Position numbers and translations under genes: made by a program. Under the pieces are notes generated by a model. The model ran no database searches. It saw nothing but the letters and a program-made list of their open reading frames with translations, and was not told the DNA's origin. Positions 12,114-23,125 of a stretch of 64,000 bases of DNA are shown here, piece after piece. The number at the start of each line of letters is the position of its first letter. The stretch's first letter is position 1. Origin of the DNA: Artemisia argyi (Eukaryota > Streptophyta > Magnoliopsida > Asterales > Asteraceae); contig CM060681.1 of assembly GCA_030686995.1 (NCBI GenBank), positions 162,279,333 through 162,343,332 on the forward strand, written 5' to 3'.

Positions 12114-12903
12114 ATTCGGGGTCGAGTCACGCTAGCGACTCGGTAAACAAAAACAATAGCATGCATATAGGGTTTTCACCCTAAGTGTGGGGGAGTCCCC
12201 CATGCTGTGGTTACAAATGAGTGAAAATACAAAATGGTGTTTTCCACGCTCAGCTTGTAATGTTGCCCTTTTACGTTCAAAATGTCGGCATAATAACCGG
12301 GATTTTGAATATTGAGGACAATATTCATGCTTAGTGTGGGGGGGTATTCGCTATTCTAGCGAATTTTATCACATTTTACTATATAATACCCCCGTTTTTG
12401 CCAAAATTTCAAAATTTTCAAAAATTTTTCACTGGTGCTTCAAAATTTTTGGTAATCAGTCCGCCTTGTCTAAGCAACAAAAGGGATTGGCTAGTCCAGG
12501 AGCAAACGGCTCTTGGTAAAGACATATCAAATCCGTTGACGGCTTGCAATTTGCCCAAAATTGTGTGGGTCATCAACTCCCCGAAAACAAATAAGTTGGC
12601 TAGCCCGCAAGATTATGGCTTGTGGTAAAGGTCGTGGAAAATCCATAATTGGTAATCAGCTCACCAAGATGTCGACTAGGTCCATCAAGAGTTGGCTAGT
12701 CCAGAAGCAAACGGCTCCTGGTAAAGACTTAACAAATCCGTTGAAAGCTGGTGGTTTGCTCAAAATCACACGGTTATCAGGTGTGCCACAGTTCTTACAC
12801 CTGGCTACTCCAGAAGTGATGGCTTTTGGTAAAGAGTTTTTCAAATCCATCGAGTTTTCAAAACAGTATTGCTAGGGACTAGCAATAGTTTAGTGTGGGG
12901 GAT
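12114..12903 (+). repeat. 3' internal segment with about 100-bp imperfect tandem repeats and three PPT-like tracts
   Basis: Four copies of a unit built on TTGGCTAGTCCAG...GCAAACGGCTC..TGGTAAAG...CAAATCC start at 12487, 12596, 12692 and 12801 (spacings 109, 96 and 109). An AGTGTGGGGG tract occurs at about 12184, 12332 and 12891; the last lies directly before the 3' LTR. No credible protein is encoded. Confidence 0.8.
12890..12903 (+). other. Polypurine tract of the Athila-like element
   Basis: The tract tagtgtgggggatt abuts the 3' LTR at 12904. Its position and composition fit the plus-strand primer for reverse transcription. Two upstream look-alikes occur in the same segment. Confidence 0.8.
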
Positions 12904-15900
12904 TGATGAGTGCTCAAACACTCATCATTTTTGGTCTAATATGAACTGCAAAACATACAAAAAACACTAAGTAATGCATCAAAATACTGAAAATATTCCA
13001 AAATTGTGTTTTATATGTTTTAGATGCAAAACGAGTAAAAACAAATGAAAAACGCACAAAGTTTGCAAAATTGGCAGTTTCAGTCCCCCAACTTTCATAA
13101 AATTACAAAACTAGTCCCTGGATATTCAAAATATGGAAAATTATCACCAAAGGTCATTTTGAAATCATAAAATGTCATATTTAGTCCTTTGGTGAAAAAT
13201 TGGAAAGTTTTGGAAATTTACAGTTTAAGTCCCTGGAGTTTCAGATTTTGGCAGTTTCAGTCCCTGGTGGGATAATTTTGAATGAAAACTCAATATTGGT
13301 CCTTGGGAATTCATAAAAATCACTTTTAGTCCCTGGGAGAAAGTTTTGGGGAAAATTACATGTTTGGTCCCTGGATTTTGCAAAAGTGACAAATTTGGTC
13401 CCCGAGCGTTTTATTTTGGAAAATTACATTTTTGATTCTTGGTTTATTGAAATTAACAAGTTTTGGTCCTTATGATATTTATGGAAAGGTTTCATATTCA
13501 GTCCTTGCATTTTCTATAAATTGCAAGAAAGATCCTTGTAATTTTAGTACTTAACCAAATACACCCTAAACTAAATAAACCAAACAAACACCCCTTTTAC
13601 CTAATCCATTAATCTGATCCAGCAAACACCCAGCCCACCTGCTACCCAAGCCCACCAACAAAACAGATAACCCACACTGGCGTTGACCCAGTCAACACCC
13701 TCACCCCTAACCTCCATTACCCGACCACTGTTCACCACCCTAAACACCCCTAATTCCCAGGCTTATGCCCCCCCATCCTCTCCAATCACCCACCAAACAC
13801 TCAACTACACCCATACCTTCCCCCCTCCTCATTTAATGCCCACCAAACCCACTCAACTGCTCCAAATTTGTTTTCCCGCCAAATTTGAATAGATGGCTCA
13901 GATGAAAGATAGCCATCCAATGGCTCACAAGCATGGTGGGAAAGTCAAGTGGAAGCTCAGAGGCTATAAAAAGAAAGAAAAAAGAGAAGAACAAGTAGTA
14001 GTTAATTTAGCCTAGTCTAGTGTCGAATTTAGAAAAAGTTTAATTTTTAGTTGTATTCTCTAGTTTAAAATTAGGTGTTATCTTCATTCTCAGTTCATGT
14101 AAACCTTATTCTCATAATAAATTTCTAATTTCATTATCAGTCATTGCAATATTCTTACTCAAATTCTCTTAAGTTTGGTTATGGTAATTGTAGTTGTTGT
14201 TTCAGATTTCTAAGCTATCACATCTGTTCTATTAAGCCTGTTTAAGGTAATTCATAAGCTTTTATAAGCTCTGGAAGGTTTAAAAGAGATTTTAGTTCAA
14301 AATGGTTCCAGTCAACAAAAGTCAAACATGGGACATATGATGTTTTAGCAGATTCAGAAATGGATTTTGTGGGTTAAATAAGCTTCAGTTGGTTATTACT
14401 AAGTTCATATAAGCTCTATGCCATTATTTGAAGGTTAGAATCACTTTTCTCCTTTCCATTTCCAATTTCAGCTTATATTCTATCTTGCACTCACTGTTTA
14501 GTTAAAATCTATTACAAGTGCTTATATTTGGTTGTTATTTGTTTAACTCAGTTAGGTTTAGCTTAGTGATCAACTGTGTGTGTTTAAATAGCCAAAATCA
14601 ACTCTGTTGTTTTGCAAAATTTCCATTTCAGTTTTTAAGGGTGTGTTTGGATCAGCCTATCCAGCAATCTTTTGGTTGTTGTTTTGTTGTTGTCTTGTTT
14701 TAGCCATACCACATGAGGTATATTTAGGTCTAGTAAGCTTTGAAATCCAGGTTTTAAAAGCACCAAAGTCAAAATTCCACCCAAATCCCCTCACAGTCCA
14801 CTGTTGGGACAGTGGAACCCCCAAACTCACCCATTTTGGTTAAATCTTGTATACTAATCTTAGTTTGGTCTTTAAACAACATATAACAACTTAATTTGCA
14901 TGTAGGATCAGTTAGAAATTAGCAAAAGTCAAAGTTTCCAATTTTCTTAAAAAGTCAAATAAGCACATTCCAGATTTTTACAAAAGTCCCAACAATTGTT
15001 TAGAATTTTGTGTTTGGTTTTATTGTGTGAAACTTGTTTCTATTTACTCTCTACCAGCTCAATTTTGAGTGTCCATCTTTGTTACATTTTTGCTAATTTT
15101 CTTGTGGGCCCCACAAGTCACCAAAGTGACTTGCAGGCTCACTGTGTGCCCTGCTGCACAGATACATGCCCACCACCACCACTTGGTGGTGGTTTTCTGG
15201 GCAACCCAGTGGACAACAACCCTCCACCTTGGTTCCTAGCAACTCCCCACATGGTAGGCTTCCCATTTTGAGCTTTTGTTTGACCTGAGTATCACTGGGA
15301 CCCACCTGGAATTACCCCCAAACATCTGTCCCATTTTCAGTTTCAAGCAAATAAGCCAAGTGCTTATTCTTTGCTTATAGCTTATTGTGTGGTTCTTTTT
15401 GGCTTTTTCCAGCTTATTAATGTTTAAATAACTTAATTGTACCAGATTCCACCCTTGTGGGTCCCACCAAAGCTGGTTTAGCTTATTTTTCCATTTTGGT
15501 CAACCAAAGTCAACTATCTTGACTTTTGGCTTATTCCAGCTTATTTTTAAGTTTTCAAAAAGTTTGTTTTTATTAAAGTTTGTTGTTTTTAAGTATTTAG
15601 TAGATTTGTAAAAGAAAAATCAAGAAAAACCAATTTAAAATTAAGTGATAGTTTCTATTTAATGTAATTTAATTTTAATTTTCATTTTTAAATTTTAATT
15701 AAGTGGTTGTCATTTTTATATTTTTATTAATTACCTAGTATATTAAAGTATTTATAATAAATTTTTCAGATTTTTATTTGGTCATTTAGTATTTATTAGA
15801 TTTAATATTAGTTTTATTAATAATTAATTAATATTAAGTTTAAAATAGCATAATTAGTTTTTATTAAGTAAAATCAAGTTTTTATATTTTTTATAGCTTT

Positions 15901-16624
15901 TATATGTTATAAAGTAATTTTAGAAATTTTATTAGAATTATTACTGTTCATTTAGTAATTTTCTTAATTTAAAATAGTTTAATTGATAATTAGTAATTAA
16001 TAAGTAATTAATTAATAGAAAAATCACAAAAAGACAAAAATAGTTATTTTTAATTTTAGAACTTATTTTTAGTCATTTTACAATTTTAGAAATTTTATTT
16101 TCACATTTTTAGTATTTAATTAATAATGTATTATATTTAAGTATTTTAAATATTAATAATAAGTAATAAATAGTTTTTAATTAATATTAAATAATTAATT
16201 AGTGTAAAAATTTATTTTAATTTTCTAAAAAGTTTCTTTTACTTTTAACTTTGTAAAAAAGTCATTTTCACCCCCTGGGTATTTTCAGATTTACGTTTTC
16301 ACTTTTTATTTTGTACGTTTACGTTTTATTTAAAACGTAACGTACGCGTTTTTAGGTTTAAATCGTTTCTGGTATTTCTTAGCTTCCCGTCTTATTCATA
16401 TAGCTTGTTTAAGCTATTTCCTCGTATATTCCTTAGTTCAAATAACTCAAAACCTTTTCCCATCCAATTTCACCCGATCAAATAACCGTTTGTGTACAAT
16501 TCACACCTCATCGGGACTTACGACCCGGGGAAACCTTATACTTCCGCGGTGCATTGATTCTAGGCTGTCTAACTTTGTTGACCATACCCTGGTCAATATA
16601 AGTTAGGTGGTTTCGCATCAATCA
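12904..16624 (+). repeat. 3' LTR of the Athila-like element (3721 bp)
   Basis: It is the same length as the 5' LTR and nearly identical to it, and is followed by the target duplication aaatg at 16625-16629. The two differences noticed are at 14480 and 16494. Confidence 0.95.
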
Positions 16625-16629
16625 AAATG

Positions 16630-17030
16630 TTAGTTTGAGCCATGATATTAATCGTAGCACTTTCGCTCACCCATCAAAACATTAAAGAGTTCCTGATTTC
16701 ACCTGGGAGTGTGAGATCAAAATTCTCCACAAATACCTACACTCTTTCCCAGACATCTCAACATCGGACTATACAAGATCCAGACTAGGATTGGTCATTA
16801 TTCCTCTAGAAGAGTTCCAGATTGACGAATGTCTGAACTTTATCACAGAACCAATCAAGATCATAGACCGTAAGGTCAAACGACTTAAGTAAGGTCGCAT
16901 TCCTATTGTTCAAGAGTTCGTTAGAACTTTCGGTAAGAACTCGAATTCACGTGGGAGCGTGAAGACCAGATACGTAGCAAGTACTTCCATCTTGTCTCGA
17001 CTCTCGAACACTCTGTCAACAGATAACACC
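16630..17030 (+). pseudogene. C-terminal remnant of gypsy pol (integrase tail), duplicated and degenerate
   Basis: In one frame the stretch reads IPLEEFQIDECLNF...EPIKIIDRKVKRLK, then a stop, then GRIPIV. In a shifted frame it continues EFTWEREDQIRSKY and ends at a natural stop near 17028. This follows the well-known C-terminal tail of chromovirus integrases ('RIPIVKVRW...EFTWEREDQM'). A second copy of the final motif, FTWECEIKILHKYLHSF, lies upstream near 16698-16750, so the end of pol appears twice. Stops and a frameshift make it non-functional. It identifies the outer element as Ty3/gypsy of the Tekay/Del type. Confidence 0.8.
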
Positions 17031-17056
17031 CGCTGAACTTCGGGACGAAGTTCCAA

Positions 17057-17071
17057 TTGAGGGGTGGATAC
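17057..17071 (+). other. Polypurine tract of the Tekay-like element
   Basis: The sequence ttgaggggtggatac lies directly before the 3' LTR start at 17072, the expected plus-strand priming position. Confidence 0.7.
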
Positions 17072-20000
17072 TGTAGCAACCCGTAAATTTTCACACATCA
17101 AAATGACTATTTTGCCCTTTTGACTATTTGACTTTTACCGTAACGTAAAAGCAATTACTATGATCAGTAGTTAACCAGTAGTCTTCCAAGTTAAATAATT
17201 CATTCTGTTTTGAATTATTACTTTCTAAACAATTTCGTTCACCTCGGTCTATTTAACGAGAAGTTATCTTGCAAAACGTGAAGACCGCACACAACGCGTA
17301 CCGGCACAACCCATAATTTTTCAGACTATTGTTTCAAATAATACTACTATTTATTTTTATCAGAAAATACGAATTAGTTATTTTCTGATGTGATGATTTA
17401 AAACTTAAAAACTAGAGGATATATCGCTTTTCCTAAAGAACGATACCAACACCGCATTAATAATGGTTTAAAATCCGATAATTAGTATTCGGAGTCAATA
17501 ATTTCGTTTTTATATTATTATTATAAAAAAAACGATTCCAAAAATATATTTCTCTCAATTACCAATTTGAGGTATCGCGTTTACACTTTAATTCAACGAA
17601 ACGCGAAATACACGAGGTAATAATAATACAAAAATCTCAAATCTTATCCTACTTACTCACCGCCTCTCCCCCTCTCTTTTTAATAGTAGAAGATAGATCA
17701 GATCTTATCTTTCCCTCCCTCCAAAATCGTTCCATCTCTCTCTCTCTCTCAAATGTTCCATTTCCTTCTCTCGATCATAAACTTATCTACAAAAACCAAA
17801 GGGATGATCAGTTGCAATCCACTCTATCACCAGTTGATAACACCCCAGCCATCACTATCAAGGAGAAAGACCAAGGGTGAGTGGCTACGGGTTTAGATGG
17901 TGAGGTAAGGGTCTCATTTGGTTCGAGTAGCCACCACCACAGCCGCTCCTCCATCTCAACATCTCCGTCTCTCTCCTTCTCGTTGGTATGTTCATCACCA
18001 TCAAACAACCTTCCGTTTGATACTTATATTTTTATTCGAATACAAACTGATTTACATAGTTTTCGTGGATTAAAAATAAGGATTAAAACATGTTTTGATT
18101 CATTCGTGTGGTTAAAGTGGTGTTTATTTCTGTCTCGGTATATATCCACCCGAAGGGGAATTTGTTTGGCTTATTTCAATTGCTTATTTTGGTGGCTTAT
18201 GCTTATTTTGGTTTGTGTTGGGTTCGATTAAGCCACACTAGGGTGTTTATTTGTGCTCGGCCAAGAATCACCCAAGAGGGTGTTTGTTGCAAGTTACAGC
18301 CACCCGAAGGGTGTGCTTGTTGTTGTGACTGACCACTAAGTCCATCCAAAGGGGGTGCGTTTACTTGTTTACTTTGTGCACAACATGTTGCTTTCTGTCC
18401 AGCCAAAACCATCCCCAACCAGGGGTATTGTTGGCTGCTAAAACGGCCCAACCAGGGGTGTTTGTTGGCTGCCAAAACAGCCCCAAGACCAGCCCCAACC
18501 GAGGGTGTTTAGTGGCTGCAAAACAGCCCCAAATAGGGGTGTTTGTGTGCTGATTTTCTGCACCAAATGGGAGTATTCGTGTGCTGATTTTCTGCACCAA
18601 ATGGGTGCGTTTTGTTTGTCTATTTACTGCATACATGAGCTATTTGGAACAGCTCACTACAGTCCCGCCTTTTCGGCGATATCTAGAGTTCTACAACTCC
18701 GGTTGATGCACCGTTTGCAGCTACATTTAAGTTTATGCCTTACCAACATTTCATAAAACTGGGCCGAACTCCAGAAATGACTAGAACCATGAGCTTTTTC
18801 TAACTGAAATCTGGTGTGCAGATTTTGACACCTTTCGCCATTTTGGCTCTCATTTACTCATCGGGATGAGTTATGAGGTGCGCCACCCGGCGAAACGACC
18901 ACAAGACATAGCTCTATCACCCTATCTAGTTACCTAAGGCCCATAACTCACTGAGTTGTGCAGACTTTCCAATCTTTGGGACTGTTTCAGAATTTCAGGT
19001 TTCTAACTCATACATAGGGCTTGTTTTAGCAAATCTTCAAGTTACAAACCTCATGTACCATGTCAAATACATATATAATCTTACGAGGGTTTAGGATTAA
19101 TGTATTGCACTCTTAATGGACTTATGACTTAATAACAAATCACTTATTACCGGACTTTATTACACGGACTGTCACTTGTTTATTATTGGATTTCTACCCA
19201 ATAACCAATAAATACAAGTTGGAACTTCTAATGACTATTTATTAGTTAAACGTAACTAATCCATATATCTCGTTTATATATCTGCTTATCTGGTTCATAC
19301 CGGTTTATTCTTTTATACGTGCTTATTACCTTTCATACTTATGCTATATGATTTGTGCTTTGGCGTGCGTTTTGTCTGAGTCTATGACTTTATACCACCA
19401 CACGAATGGGATACTAAACTTTTTACAAACATTGATACAAATATTCCACGAAAACTACGACACTCTACCTTTTGAAACTCATACGTATCGATTACTTTCT
19501 GCGTATTATGTTTTGAGACAAGTTTATATTCATTAGGTTATGCCGATTCTGTATTGTTGCGCTCTAATTATTGACATCATTTATGTTACTATTCTGCCAT
19601 ACTCCTTGGCACAGTTGTGTTCATTACGTCACTACATCCCAAGGTGAGTTCATAGCCCTACTTTCCATTACTTAATTGTTTTACAAACCCTTGGGGGGAA
19701 TACATGCTATTTTAACCGAACACAATGCTTTCAAATTGTATGATTGCCTGATTGTTTTATTATCACTAAGTACCAGCCTTGCTAAACCGAGATCCCTTAT
19801 TATGAACCATTTAATCACTAGCAATAGTGAGCGCGAATATTGTGAATAGGCCTATTGGGATTGACGAATCCCATTTGTATTGACTAAATTCATACAAATG
19901 CATTAATATTTGAGACATGGGTATGACAGCAAAGTACCTACCGGGATAAATCTGCTGATCGATATTGGTACACGTTAACGTTTTGGTGTCATAAGCTTAG

Positions 20001-20405
20001 TAATGATAATAACCGTTTTGTTTTCCAACCATTGGTGTGAGCCTATAACTCACACTACCAACATATTGTGTTCAAACTTTAAACAAACTCTATGAATATC
20101 ACTCAACCTTTGTGTTGACCTCTCAAGCATGTATTTCAGGTTCATGACGATCAAGGATGGCACGGAAGGACACGGATACTCAAGAGGGCTATAAATTTTA
20201 TTATCATTCAAAAACTCATTTAATGTAAATTTTAAACATGGAACCATTTGGGACCTCATTTTGTAATCTCTGATATTTATACAATTTGAATGATAAATCT
20301 TTTAAAACGACTCAATTGGAGTCCGTTTTCTATTATTGTGACTATTGTGCCGTCGAGTAACACCCAGTTTGAATTCCGTTGCAACCATGAATTGGGGGTG
20401 TTACA
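17072..20405 (+). repeat. 3' LTR of the Tekay-like element (3334 bp)
   Basis: It starts TGTAGCAACCCG and ends GTGTTACA before the duplicated ccctc. Compared with the 5' LTR it lacks 14 bp near 17120, has a short insertion near 17758 and carries scattered substitutions. Confidence 0.93.
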
Positions 20406-20410
20406 CCCTC

Positions 20411-20949
20411 CACGACACCTAGCACCCTTTCCTTAGTAACCACTATTTACGCGACCTATAAATACCCCCTCCCCTCACCACTTCACTTCACACCTCCTAT
20501 CCTCTTTACCTTACATTAGTTCTGTAGTACTAAGTCCCTAGGAACCTTAGAAGTTGAGTACTAGAGCCTAAACCATGTCGATTTGTAGTTTTAGGTCGAG
20601 AAAACCCTAGTTGCCTCATTACCCTTCCCACGACCACGGTAAGCCTCACCTTTTAATCTAATGGCTTTAGAACAGACCTAGGACACTTAGAGCATGCCTT
20701 AGAACCTTTAGAGTATCCTTGAACCTTTTATTTTAGAAGTTTTCTATTCGAAACCCTAGAATTAGATAATTAGGTGTTTACATGTTAAATTGATTTATTA
20801 TATACTATAATCTGGTTTATCTGACTTACTTAGACATATATTAACTAATCATAAGCTAAGAAACTTAATTATCTCATTAGAATATAGTTTACTTAAAGTT
20901 AGGACTAGTTTTGCAAAACTTTACACGCATAGGGGTATATATTGTCAAC
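20411..20949 (+). other. Flank with TATA-like promoter motif
   Basis: This continues the sequence interrupted at 456. A CTATAAATACC motif sits at about 20456-20466, followed by a C-rich, CA-rich tract that looks like a plant leader or an LTR U3/R junction. No coding sequence follows convincingly. It may be a promoter fragment or an old LTR. Confidence 0.35.
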
Positions 20950-21141
20950 AGCAATGTTATATTTGGTCATGGTACATTAATATCGCATCTGTGTATGTTG
21001 AGTAAAACAAAGTTGGCTGCTGAAAACAAGCAGGATCTGGGTTCAAATCGAAATATTGAAACTTTGAAGCACAAAGTAACGAAATTGAGGAACGAAAATG
21101 AGTTCCTCAAAAGGCGACTGCTTGACTCGAAAGATGATTGA
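20950..21141 (+). CDS. Possible orphan terminal exon encoding a short coiled coil
   Basis: An open frame ends at 21141 with a charged, heptad-like tail rich in Lys, Glu, Leu and Asn (KVTKLRNENEFLKRRLL), about 45 residues from the last upstream Met. The composition is more protein-like than surrounding frames and could be the last exon or an exon remnant of a coiled-coil protein. I see no upstream exons, partly because the Tekay element separates it from older flanking DNA. I do not recognise the family. Confidence 0.25.
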   Translation, partial: SNVIFGHGTLISHLCMLSKTKLAAENKQDLGSNRNIETLKHKVTKLRNENEFLKRRLLDSKDD

Positions 21142-22257
21142 TATATGTCAACATTTGACTTAGCTTTTGATCTCCTATTTTGTTAGTGAGAACTGGAATA
21201 TTTGTACATATCTAAATTCCATGATTAAATTGCTAACCACTGAACCATATCAATCTGTACGACATCCAATACTTCATACAGAATGTGATGGTTCCAATTA
21301 TTTTCTATGAAATATCTAGCTCATCGAATCAGGTCGTTTGTAACACAAACAAGAACTTATGTGATCAAATATATTGTAGTTCTGTGCGCATTTTAGATGC
21401 ATTATGTACTTGGCACCAAGTAGTACGTACACAAAATTCGTAATGTTTTGTAACCCGGTGATAACTTTAAGAGGCCTCTAACTTTAAACTTCGTAATTAT
21501 GTATCTATTATTCTATTTAGGCCGCAAACACCACCATCTTCCGCATATCAACCTTAACTTTTGACACAACGTCCCCATAGGTTAAAATAAAATAAAAGTT
21601 TATACTACCTGTGATACTAAAAGCGTATGTATATGCACATTTTGTCCTCCAATTAATTATATGTCCGCCATTGTAAGCGAGTCAGCAATAAATTTGTCCA
21701 AAGTATACACGTGTAATAATATTCTGATCGACTAATCGTGTGAACTACTTAATTTTGTATGTTGATTCACTTTTTCTTCAAGTTATCATCATTTTTGGTG
21801 ACACTGTTTGCATATGATTTGAAATTTAAGTATTATTATGGTTGAAATTTTACAGTTTAGCATGCTTTAATTAACTTACTAAACATACCAAATAAACACT
21901 TTTTCAGATATTCAAGCAGACACCCTCATTCCTCATTCGCATAACACAAACACACCTTTATTTATTATTATATCATCCAAATACAAATGCCAAAAACAAC
22001 AACAACAAAAAATTAAAAAAAAAAAAAACGAAAAAAAAAAAACGAAAAAAAAAATAAAAAAAAAAATCACATGCATGTAGCAATTATTCAAAACTATTTG
22101 AATTTAGCACGCAGTAATAAACACGTACGCATTTGAAGCTTTCAAACACCCAAGGACTTAAGGTTTGCCACAACCAACCATTTGAAGATGAAAGAAAGTT
22201 GAGTTGTTGAGCGTGTCGAACGCTAACAACGTTAACAATGACATGAAGTTTCGGAAC
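21142..22257. other. Spacer and 3' untranslated region of the terpene synthase
   Basis: There are no genes. On the minus strand this is downstream of the synthase stop codon. An AATAAA-like signal on the minus strand (forward tttatt at about 21957) could end its transcript. A, AC and A(n) runs occupy about 22003-22066 and read as T-rich on the transcript. Confidence 0.5.
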
Positions 22258-22812
22258 TTATATAGGTATAGGATGAACAAGCAAAGATTTAATATGATCC
22301 TTGAGTTCTTCTCCCACATTAGTGAAACCGTCTTTATGTTTATATAAAACATCCATCACCCGTGCCAAGTTAATCACTCGCATCATCAGAGGCATCGGAA
22401 TATCTTTACGCACAAGCGATTCTCGGGTTATATCTTTCCATGCATCCTCGATTTTCTTTTGAAATACTTTATGGACATGCTCCTCTGTCACATCATATTG
22501 CTTCATGTAACTTTCAATACTGGATGCAACATGTATTCTTTCTTTCTCTTCCTGCAATAATATTTAATATTTAACTAAAAACAATTTAACGGATTACAAT
22601 AAGATTGCAGTCAAACGAGCAACAAGTTGCGCCGGAACCCCTTTTTAAGTGGAAAGAAGGTACGTTAGCCTACAAGCAATGGCAGCTAATCCAGTTACAA
22701 AGGTTGAAGAACCCATCTAAATATATCTCTAGAATCTGTTTAAAGATTCAAATTTATAAGTTTGTGTTTTTTAAATCAAATCGTTTGGCAAGTTTAGGTA
22801 GCATTTAGTTGT

Positions 22813-22844
<32 letters not shown>

Positions 22845-23059
22845 TTGTTTTTATGTTTTTAGATTGCTTGAGAAGGGAATGGTTTTTTATTTCTAGGTGA
22901 AGAGTTGATAATTTCGAAAACTCGTTTAGATTGAATTATATATTTTATTTTTCAAAAGTTGCGACGGGTGGGTGCGACGGCTCGGAAGGTGAAGATGTTA
23001 TTAATGGTGACTATTGTTAGAAATTTAGAATGGGCTATCTTTAATAGTAGATTGAGAAA

Positions 23060-23125
<66 letters not shown>

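Larger units (their letters stand above)
6341..16624 (+). mobile_element. Non-autonomous LTR retrotransposon, Athila-like, one ORF, very young
   Basis: Two 3721-bp LTRs (6341-10061 and 12904-16624) start TGATGAGTGC and end CGCATCAATCA. They are flanked by a perfect 5-bp duplication, aaatg, at 6336-6340 and 16625-16629. The 2.84-kb interior has an Asp-tRNA-type primer site typical of Athila relatives, a single intact ORF (10311-12113), a repeat-rich 3' segment and a polypurine tract. There is no protease, RT or integrase. Comparing the LTRs by eye I found only two substitutions (7917 T versus 14480 C; 9931 T versus 16494 G), which implies recent transposition with enzymes supplied by another element. 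It lies inside the internal region of the Tekay-like element. Confidence 0.93.
457..20405 (+). mobile_element. Ty3/gypsy (Tekay/Del-type) LTR retrotransposon, non-autonomous, interrupted
   Basis: Two long direct repeats (457-3800 and 17072-20405) begin TGTAGCAACCC and end GGTGTTACA, so they have TG...CA termini. They are flanked by a perfect 5-bp duplication, ccctc, at 452-456 and 20406-20410. A primer-binding site like initiator-Met tRNA follows the 5' LTR, and a purine-rich tract precedes the 3' LTR. The only coding relic is the integrase C-terminal tail of a chromovirus-type pol near 16.7-17.03 kb. LTRs over 3 kb and the Met primer fit the Tekay/Del lineage. A 10.3-kb element is inserted at 6341-16624. 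Without it the internal region is only about 3 kb, so gag, protease, RT and RNase H are missing. The LTRs differ by many substitutions and small indels, so this insertion is older than its passenger. Confidence 0.9.
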
